Shown one piece after another: positions 56,722 through 64,000 of a DNA stretch of 64,000 nucleotides. This DNA comes from JBBEAM01 sp942491105 (GTDB taxonomy: Bacteria; Pseudomonadota; Alphaproteobacteria; Kiloniellales; DSM-21159). The DNA is taken from positions 124,001 through 188,000 of the forward strand of contig CALNZX010000001.1 of NCBI GenBank assembly GCA_942491105.1, read 5' to 3'. The number at the start of each line of letters is the position of its first letter. Position 1 is the stretch's first letter. The position numbers and the translations under genes were made by a program. The notes under the pieces are model-generated. The model did no database searches. It worked only from the letters and a program-made list of their open reading frames with translations, and was not told the DNA's origin.

Positions 56722-58161
56722 ATGATCGAGAAGCGCGATTTTTATATTAACGGGAGCTGGGTCTCACCCCAGGCCGGGACCGATTTCGAGGTGATCGACC
56801 CCTCTACCGAAGAGCCTTTCGCCGTAATCTCCCTTGGCGGGCAGGCCGATACGGATGCGGCCGTGGCTGCCGCGCGGCGCGCCTTCCCCGGCTGGGCGGC
56901 GACCCCGCCGGCCGAGCGCATCGCGCTGGTCGAGCGCATTCTTGAGATTTACGAGTCGCGCGCCGATGAGATGGCCGAAATCATGAGCCGCGAGATGGGC
57001 GCGCCGATCGACATGGCCCGGTCCCAGCAGGTCACCGCGGGCAGCGGTCACATCAAGAACTTCCTGCGGGCGGTGAAAAACTTCCAATTCGAGCGCAGGC
57101 TCGGCGATCATGCCCCGAATGACCGGATTCTCTACGATCCGGCGGGCGTTTGCGCGCTGATCACGCCGTGGAACTGGCCCATGAACCAGGTCACGCTGAA
57201 GGTGATCCCGGCGCTGCTGACCGGTTGCACCATGGTGCTGAAGCCGACCGAGATCGCGCCGCTCAATGCGCTGCTCTTCGCGGAAATCCTCGATGCGGCG
57301 GGTGTGCCTGCTGGCGTTTTCAACCTGGTGAACGGCGACGGCCCAGGCGTGGGCACCCAGCTTTCCGGCCACCCCGAGGTCGATATGGTGTCCTTTACGG
57401 GGTCGGCGCGCGCCGGTATCGCGATTTCCAAGAACGCCGCCGATTCCCTTAAGCGCGTGCATCTCGAACTCGGCGGCAAGGGCGCCAACATCGTCTTCGC
57501 CGATGCCGACGAGAAGGCGGTCAAGCGCGGCGCGCTGCACTGCTTCAACAACACCGGCCAGTCCTGCAACGCGCCGACGCGCATGCTGGTGCAGCGGGAG
57601 ATCTACGATGCGGCGGTCGAAACGGCCGGCGCGGTGGCGCAAGCAACCCAGGTCGGCCCTGCCAGCGAGTCCGGACGGCATATCGGCCCCGTGGTCAGCG
57701 CGGCGCAGTTCGATAAGATCCAGAACCTGATCCAGGTTGGAATCGACGAAGGCGCACGCCTGGTGACCGGCGGAGTCGGACGGCCGGAAGGTACGAATCG
57801 GGGCTATTTCGTCCGTCCCACGGTCTTCGCCGACGTTTCTAACGATATGACCATCGCGCGCGAGGAGATATTCGGCCCGGTCTTGGCGATCCTGCCCTTC
57901 GATAGCGAAGAAGAAGCCATCGCGATTGCCAACGACACCGCCTATGGCTTGACCAACTATGTGCAGAGTCAGGACGGCGCCAAGCGGGTCCGGGTGGCGC
58001 GCCAGCTACGCTCGGGCATGGTGGAAATGAACGGGCAATCGCGTGGCGCGGGCAGCCCCTTCGGCGGGATGAAAGCCTCTGGGAATGGCCGCGAGGGCGG
58101 CCTCTGGGGACTTGAGGATTTCTGTGAAGTTAAGTCTGTAAGTGGTTGGCCAGACGAATAA
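56722..58161 (+). CDS. Aldehyde dehydrogenase family protein
   Basis: This 479-residue NAD(P)-dependent aldehyde dehydrogenase has the Glu motif LELGGKGANIVF, the catalytic Cys282 in NNTGQSCNAPTRM, and the C-terminal PFGGMKASGNGREGG. GAGGAG lies before the ATG. A 196-base gap without a gene precedes it, so it may have its own promoter, though it probably belongs to the same pathway. Confidence 0.94.
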   Translation: MIEKRDFYINGSWVSPQAGTDFEVIDPSTEEPFAVISLGGQADTDAAVAAARRAFPGWAATPPAERIALVERILEIYESRADEMAEIMSREMGAPIDMARSQQVTAGSGHIKNFLRAVKNFQFERRLGDHAPNDRILYDPAGVCALITPWNWPMNQVTLKVIPALLTGCTMVLKPTEIAPLNALLFAEILDAAGVPAGVFNLVNGDGPGVGTQLSGHPEVDMVSFTGSARAGIAISKNAADSLKRVHLELGGKGANIVFADADEKAVKRGALHCFNNTGQSCNAPTRMLVQREIYDAAVETAGAVAQATQVGPASESGRHIGPVVSAAQFDKIQNLIQVGIDEGARLVTGGVGRPEGTNRGYFVRPTVFADVSNDMTIAREEIFGPVLAILPFDSEEEAIAIANDTAYGLTNYVQSQDGAKRVRVARQLRSGMVEMNGQSRGAGSPFGGMKASGNGREGGLWGLEDFCEVKSVSGWPDE

Positions 58162-58626
58162 AGGCCGTGATAAATTGAAGCGGGCATTAAAAGGTAAATG
58201 TCCGCGGGCCTTTGGAAGTCGCGGCGCTCGCTGCCTCCCGCGTGGGGCGGCGGGCGCGGATCCGGCGCTAGCGTCGAAATGTGGTGTCGTCGTCGAAATG
58301 CCTCGCTGTGTGCAGCGGCGGCTCCGAGCCGGCTCCTGAGGGGCGGGCTGCTGATCTCTTCGATACAACCATTGCGATATCTTCTGGCCAATAACCGGAA
58401 AAAAATTAACCTCTTGTTTACACTACATAATCATTGGCCAAGTTGGGAACGGGCGTGATATTTTTGCAACGGCGCTGGGAAAACGTCGTGATTTTGGCTT
58501 CAGGAACAAGAATTTACGTCAGTTGATGTCCAAATTTTCCGCGATCTAGGTTAAATTCTCCCCGAACTAATCTCTTCGCACTTCTTGGGCGCGCTATTCG
58601 GCGCCTGATTTTTTGGGGGAATACCA
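58162..58626 (+). other. Intergenic region before the giant repeat gene
   Basis: 465 bases with no convincing gene. The part from about 58370 to 58560 is markedly AT-rich, unlike neighbouring coding DNA, and probably holds the promoter of the repeat gene. TTGTTT and CATAAT elements occur near 58415-58430 but are not spaced as a normal promoter. No riboswitch or terminator was recognised. Confidence 0.4.
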
Positions 58627-61600
58627 ATGAGCGAGTTCCGTACTTCATCCGCTTTTCGCACGCTGTTGATCAGCACGTCCGTTCTCGGTCTGGCCGCTGG
58701 CTGGACCGTCGGCGCCAAGGCGGATCCAAGCAATGGCATCGAGGTGCTCGATAATCCGAGCGCCGGGCCGGTCGAAGTCGGACCTCTGGATTCCACGGAT
58801 TACATCCTGGTCGGCAACTCCACGGTCGAAGGCAGTATCTCCAACGACGGCAACATCGGTGTCAGCGCTTCCCCCAGCGCGAATGGCATTCTGGTGATCG
58901 AAAGCGAAGTCGAGGATGAGATCGTCAACGGCCCCAGCGGGACGATCTTCGGCGAGAACGCCGGCATTTCGGTAGTCGACTCCCTGGTCGGCGGCGGCAT
59001 CCGCAACGAAGGTAACGTCTACGTCGAGGCTTACGGCGGCCTGCTGCAGACTGGCGCCTTCGCGGCCGACGACGCGGTCGGCATCAAGGTTGTGAGCAAC
59101 CAGGGCGCGGACATCTCGACCTCGATCGACAACTCCGGCCTGATCGACGTTTACGCCGAGGGTTCGGGCAGTTTCTCCGATCCGCTAACCGCTTTCGGCA
59201 TTCGGGTCGCCAGCTCCGGCAACGTCGAAGCGATGATCGACAATTCCGGCGATATCTACGTGCACGCCACTGGCGAGGGCGCGGTGCGGGGTGCCGGCAT
59301 TTCGGTCGGCAACACGCCGGCGGGCGATGGCGTGTTTTTGCTCGTCGAGGGCGGCGAGGGTGGGCCCTTCGGTCCGGCCAGCCTGGAAAGCGACGTGACC
59401 AATTCCTCGCTGTCGTCGATCGACGTGGTGGTCAGTGCCAGCGGTCTGGGTGCGACGGCAATGGCGACGGGCATCGGGCAGTCCACGGTGAGCACGGTCG
59501 ATTCGCATCTCGATGCCGACAACTCCGGCAGCATCAATGTCGAGGCCAATGCCGATGGCGTGTTCTTCGCCCTTGCCGATGCGGCGGGCATCGAGCAGGA
59601 CGCAGACGGCCAGGGCGGCCCGGGCGATAGCGCCGCGCTGCAGATTACCAATAGCGGAGAGGTCGACGTGACCGCGCTTGCCGAGGTGAGCTCCGCCTTT
59701 GCCGAAGTTACCGCTCTCGCCGAAGCTACCGGTCTCAGCCAATCCGCGGACGACGTGGAGTCGGCACATCTCCAGTCCTATAACGAAGGCAGCATCGAGG
59801 TCGCCGCTATCGCTACGGCTTCGGGGTCGGATGCCTTTGCGGGTGCCGAGGCCGCCGGCATCAGGCAGGAAGCCGATGCGACGGGTGCGGTGGATATTTT
59901 CGCCAATAACACAAGCGGCAGCTCGATCGATGTCTCCGCCGTGGCTTCGGCCGCGGCGTCGATCACCTCCGATGCGCAGGCCGAGGCGGCGGGTATCGAG
60001 CAGTACGGCTTCGGTGGCGATGTGATGCTGCAGGCTGAAAACAGCGGCGCCATCAATGTGTCGGCAGAGGCGTGGGCACAGAGTGGCAATTACAACCATG
60101 CGGAAGCGGCCGCGATCGGTATTGGGCAGGAAGCTTATGGCGTCTTGGGAGACGGCACGGCGACGGCTTATGCGCTGAACGATGAGTCCGGCGTGATCCA
60201 GGTTTCGGCCTATGCTCTGGCGGAGGGCGGAAACTTCGATTCCGAGGCTGATTCCCGGGCGGCCGGCATTGCCCAGGATGTCGATGCCTTCGGCGACGCC
60301 AGCGGCGATGTCGATAACCGTGGATCGATTGGCGTGGTCTCCGAAGCCATGGCGTTCGGTGAAGACGCGAGGGCCCAGGCAATCGGCGACGGCATCGTGC
60401 AGTTTATCGGCAGCGAGTCCGGCCACGTCGACGGCGATATTATCAACAGCAGCGATAGCTCCATCGACACCACCGTGATCGCGGTCGCCTCGGGGTCCCA
60501 AGCGGAGGCCGTGGCCGAAAGCATTGGCATCCTGCAAATCGGAGATACCGGCGGCACCGCCAGTCTGGGTGTCGATAACGATGGGACGATCTCGGTTTCG
60601 GCCAGCGCCTATTCCGACGACGACGAGTCGGATAGCAACTCCATGGCGCGGGGCGGAGCCGCTGGCGTTGTGCAGGCGGGCTTCGGCCGCGCCGGCATGG
60701 AAGTCGAGGGCTCTAACAGTGGGCTGGTGGATGTTAGCGCCGAGGCCCATGCCTTTGGAGAGTCCCCCAATGCCTATGCAGCGGCAGTCGGTTGGCTGCA
60801 AGATGCTTCCGCCGAAAGCGGCAACGCCGACCTATTCCTGGAGAATAGCGGCAATATCCTAGTGAGCGCCGCGGCAACGGCTGAGGCGACCGATGTCGAT
60901 GCCGAAGCGTATGCCGAGGCGACCGGTGTGGAGCAGCAAGGCGGGGCTTTCCAGGGTGGTGCATCAGCTACGCTCGACAATAGCGGATCGATTGCGGCTA
61001 TGGCGCTTGCCGACGCTGACAGTATCGATGGCTCCGCCAATGCACGCGCTGATGCCGTCGGTGTCTGGCAAGGTGTAGAGGCCGAGTTGGACGCCGAGGC
61101 GCGGATCACCAACAGCAGCTCGGAGAGCATTGAGGTCACGGCAAATGCCTCAGCTTCGGCCAGCGGTTCCGCCGCTGCCTATGCCAACGCCGACGGCATC
61201 GGGTATCGACCAGTCCGTTTACTCCCAGAACGGCACGGCCTTTCCGGCTACATCGACAACACCGGCGCGATCAATGTCGACGTGTTCGCCACGGCGGTCT
61301 CGTCAATCCGGCCACGCCGAAGCGCTAGGCCGACGGCGTCCTGCAGAATGTCTTTGCGTGAACAGCAGCAGCAGTGAAACCAGCCTTGTGGCCGAAAACA
61401 GCGGCACAATCATGGTCGGTGCATCCGCCTCGGCCGAGTCCCTGTTTGGCATTGCAGCCGCCAGCGCCTCTGCGATTGGCGTGCAGCAATTTGCCTCCGG
61501 GCAGAATGGCAATGTCGAACTGGCGGTCGTCAATTCCAGCGATAGTACGATCAATGTCGTGTCCGTTGGCGAGGCCTCCGCGGTGGATGGGGATGCCCGT

Positions 61601-64000
61601 TCAAATGCGTCGGCCGTAGGTATCGCTCAAGACGCTCACACTCTGGGAACCGTTAACGGTCAAGTCGATAACTCGGGCACGGTGAATGTTCTCGCCATCG
61701 CCACTTCGACATTTACCCAGTCGGGCTCCGGTCTTGCCGGAGTGACCTCCGCGTCGTCGCGCGCGGTCGGATTGTTGCAGGCCATCACGGGAAGTGCCGC
61801 CGCGACCGGTACGATCACCAACTCCAGCGACAGTTCGGTCGATATCACCGTCTTGGCCAATGCCAGCGGCGGCATGCACGCCGACGCCTATGGCCGCGGT
61901 ACGGGCATAACCCAGGGAGTCTTTACCTACTCGAGCGGGGATGCGGACGCCGATCTTAACAACTCTGGCCGGGTCAGCGGGTTCGCCGCGGCGAACGCCG
62001 ATAGCCAAAGCGGCACTGCGACCGCGCGAATTTCCCCCCTTGAAGGAATTTTCCAGGAGGTTGCATCCGGCGGCGGCAATGCCTCCGCGCTGCTTGAAAA
62101 TAGCGGTACGGTCAGCATGATCGGCGCTGCCACCGCCCATGCCTATGGCTCCGCCAGTGCGACCGCAGGCGTGAACGGCATCGAGCAGGCGGTGCGATCT
62201 ACCTCTGGCAATGCCTCCGGCACCTTGCATAACAGCGGCACGGTCCTGGCTTCGGCTCAAGCCCATGCCACGAGCCAAAACGCCAATGCTAGCGCCCGGG
62301 CTGAGGCTGAAGGTCTTGTCCAGAATATATTCTCTACCGATGGCCCTGCGACCGGCACGCTGACCAATAGCAGCAGCGAAACCGTGGAAGTGAACGCCGT
62401 GGCGAATGTTGCGGCCTACACCGCCGCGAATGCCGAAGCTTCGGCGCGAGGTATTCTGCAGATCGTCCAAACCTCGAGCCAAGGTGCCAGCGCCATGCTG
62501 GATAACAGCGGCACGGTGGACGTTTCGGTTGTGTCGCTGGCGGACAGCATCAATAGCACGGCTTCCGCCAATGCCTCCGGTTCGGGCGTTTTGCAGATTG
62601 TTTCTCCTTTCGGCGCGGCGGAAGGCACGCTGATCAATTCCAGCAGCGACTCCGTGAATCTTGGAGTCATCGCCGCCGCTTCCGGGCAGCTTTCCGCGAA
62701 TGCCGAAGGCGCCGGCGTCGGCATGAGGCAGGTCGTCGACTCCGTTTCAGGTAACGCGACCGGCACGGTCAGCAATAGCGGTACGGTCCGCGTCACGGTC
62801 AGCGCGCAGGCCAGCGGGGAAATGAGTAATGCCCACGCTGCCGCCACGGCGGAAGCGGTGGGCGTCGCACAGGAAGTCTATTCCTCGAGCGGCATCGCGA
62901 CGGGAATGCTCACCAACAGCAGCAGCGATACGATCGACGTCTCGGCTCTGGCCGCCGCACTCGGTGGAAGCACCGCGGATGGTAATGCCGATGCCGATGC
63001 CGATGCCCTGGGTATCCTGCAGACCATTCTTAGCGGAAATGGCGCTGCGACCGGTACGGTGGATAACAGCGGGACGGTCTCGGTTTACTCGGCGGCTGTG
63101 GCGGAGGGCAACTCCGCGGCTGCCCGTGCGACCGCAAACGGAATTATGCAGAGTGTTGACGGCGGCGGTGCGAATAACATCGCGACGGGTACGGTCAATA
63201 ACACCAGTTCAAGCAGTGTCGATGTGACCGTGCTGGCCAGCGCCTCCGGGTCGAGCTTCGCCAACGCCTTTGCCGAGGGCTATGGGATTTCCCAGGATCT
63301 TGGCGGCGGCGGTATCGAGATCGACTTGAACGGGACGGTCAATAACAGCGGCGCCGTGAACGTCGCCGTGACCGCGCTCGCCGATAGCGCCAACGATTCG
63401 GCGCGAGCCTCTGCCGAGGGGCAGGGCGTTCTCCAGAACTTCGGGGCTGGCGGTGGCGGAAATACCTTCGCGACCGGCATGCTGAACAACAGCAGCAGCA
63501 TCGACGTGACCGTGCTGGCCAATGCCTCCGCGTTGAACTCAGCCAACGCTTCCGCCAATGGCATGGGGATCGAGCAGAACTTCGGCCTCGGCGGCGCGCT
63601 CGACATCGGCTTGAACGGCACGGTGAACAATAGCGGGTCCCTCGATCTCACCGTGATGGCCCTGGCCGATAGCGCCAGCGATTCGGCGCGGGCCACGGTC
63701 GATGCGCAGGGCATTTATCAGAATCTCGGCGCCGGCGGCGGTGGCGAGACCTCCGCGACCGGTACTATCAACAGCAGCGGCACGGTGAATCTTGACGTGC
63801 TGGCCAGTGCGTCGGCTTCGGCCACCGCCAATGCCCATGCGATGGGAGAGGGCATCGTTCAGTACTTCGGTCTCGGTGCCGCCAGCGACATCTCGATTGA
63901 CGGTACGGTGAGCAACAGCGGCACGATCGACATCGACGTGACCTCGCTGGCGATGAGCGTCAACGATGACGCGAATGCCTATGCCTATGGGATTGGCATC
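58627..64000 (+). CDS. Giant secreted repeat protein (autotransporter/adhesin-like), frame broken, 3' end outside window
   Basis: A signal peptide (FRTLLISTSVLGLAAGWTVG, cleavage near AKA at residue 31) precedes more than 30 repeats of about 47-48 residues. Each holds a core like NSGTIDVxxxAxA, a run of Ala/Asn/Ser, then GIxQ and a Gly-rich loop; NSG-type and NSSSS-type units often alternate. This is a beta-solenoid layout used by surface adhesins and autotransporters. The frame from 58627 stops at 61375-61377 after a knot of indels (61200-61375), and the repeats continue in the next frame from about 61360 to the window end without a stop. No beta-barrel or other anchor is visible yet. The protein is acidic and almost lacks Cys. 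Confidence 0.8.

Noticed and set aside
59185..60801. 538-codon minus-strand frame opposite the repeat gene
   Set aside because: Its regularity comes from the repeats on the plus strand, which start with a signal peptide.
58627..64000. Possible CRISPR or DNA satellite because of regular repetition
   Set aside because: Repeats are similar at protein level, vary in DNA sequence, have a period near 141-144 bases and keep a reading frame, so they are coding repeats.

Overview
The window looks like chromosomal DNA of a high-GC alphaproteobacterium, probably of Rhodospirillales type. The evidence is an rRNA operon in the order 16S - tRNA-Ile(GAT) - tRNA-Ala(TGC) - 23S - 5S - tRNA-fMet, alphaproteobacterial rRNA signatures, and genes rich in G/C at third codon positions. 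No mobile element, integrase or CRISPR array was seen. The genus is not determined.

Layout. (1) 1-9583, plus strand: a leucine/isovalerate degradation operon with isovaleryl-CoA dehydrogenase, both methylcrotonyl-CoA carboxylase subunits, methylglutaconyl-CoA hydratase and HMG-CoA lyase. It also holds an SDR, a second acyl-CoA dehydrogenase, a DsbA-fold isomerase and a DUF1489 protein. (2) 10053-15523: the rRNA operon. Its spacer carries a duplicated tRNA-Ala 3' end, and the terminal tRNA-fMet lacks the 3' side of its acceptor stem. (3) 15524-22610: a segment that begins exactly where the tRNA breaks off. It holds a 3'-truncated dimethylglycine-dehydrogenase-like gene (minus strand) and, divergently, an XRE-cupin regulator, a cupin protein and a TRAP transporter whose dctP has a frameshift in the signal peptide. 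(4) 22626-42651: a large catabolic region with a ThuA-like protein, several SDRs, cupins, an ACMSD-type amidohydrolase, a TauD-type dioxygenase and an SsuABC-like ABC importer whose two permease domains are fused. It continues with an EthD-like protein, an Old Yellow Enzyme, a cytochrome P450 with its own ferredoxin and ferredoxin reductase, a bicupin, an FAH-family hydrolase and an IclR regulator. (5) 42826-51859: a complete haem uptake island (hemP, TonB-dependent receptor, hmuSTUV, and a dedicated exbB-exbD-exbD-tonB operon) bounded by two Fur/iron-box-like sites. (6) 52034-58161: a CaiB/BaiF CoA-transferase broken by a one-base frameshift, then a Zn-alcohol dehydrogenase, an enolase-superfamily dehydratase, a beta-hydroxyacid dehydrogenase and an aldehyde dehydrogenase. 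(7) 58627 to the window end: one very long secreted repeat protein, still open at 64000, with a knot of frame-shifting indels near 61200-61375.

The most promising unexplained system is region 4. Three promoters in it share an arrangement: TTGACA, one base, then a 19-bp inverted repeat of the form TRTGAT-N7-ATCAYA. They lie in front of the ABC importer, the P450 and the bicupin/FAH genes, and a weak fourth copy precedes the SDR-ferredoxin-reductase operon. This suggests one regulon for import, P450 hydroxylation, dehydrogenation and ring or C-C cleavage of an unknown small molecule. The assignment is inference, because no gene here identifies the substrate.

Three genes with frame breaks (dctP, caiB, the giant repeat gene) and the abrupt tRNA/dehydrogenase junction next to the rRNA operon may be real decay and rearrangement. 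They may equally reflect draft-quality sequence, so each is reported with the test that would decide it.
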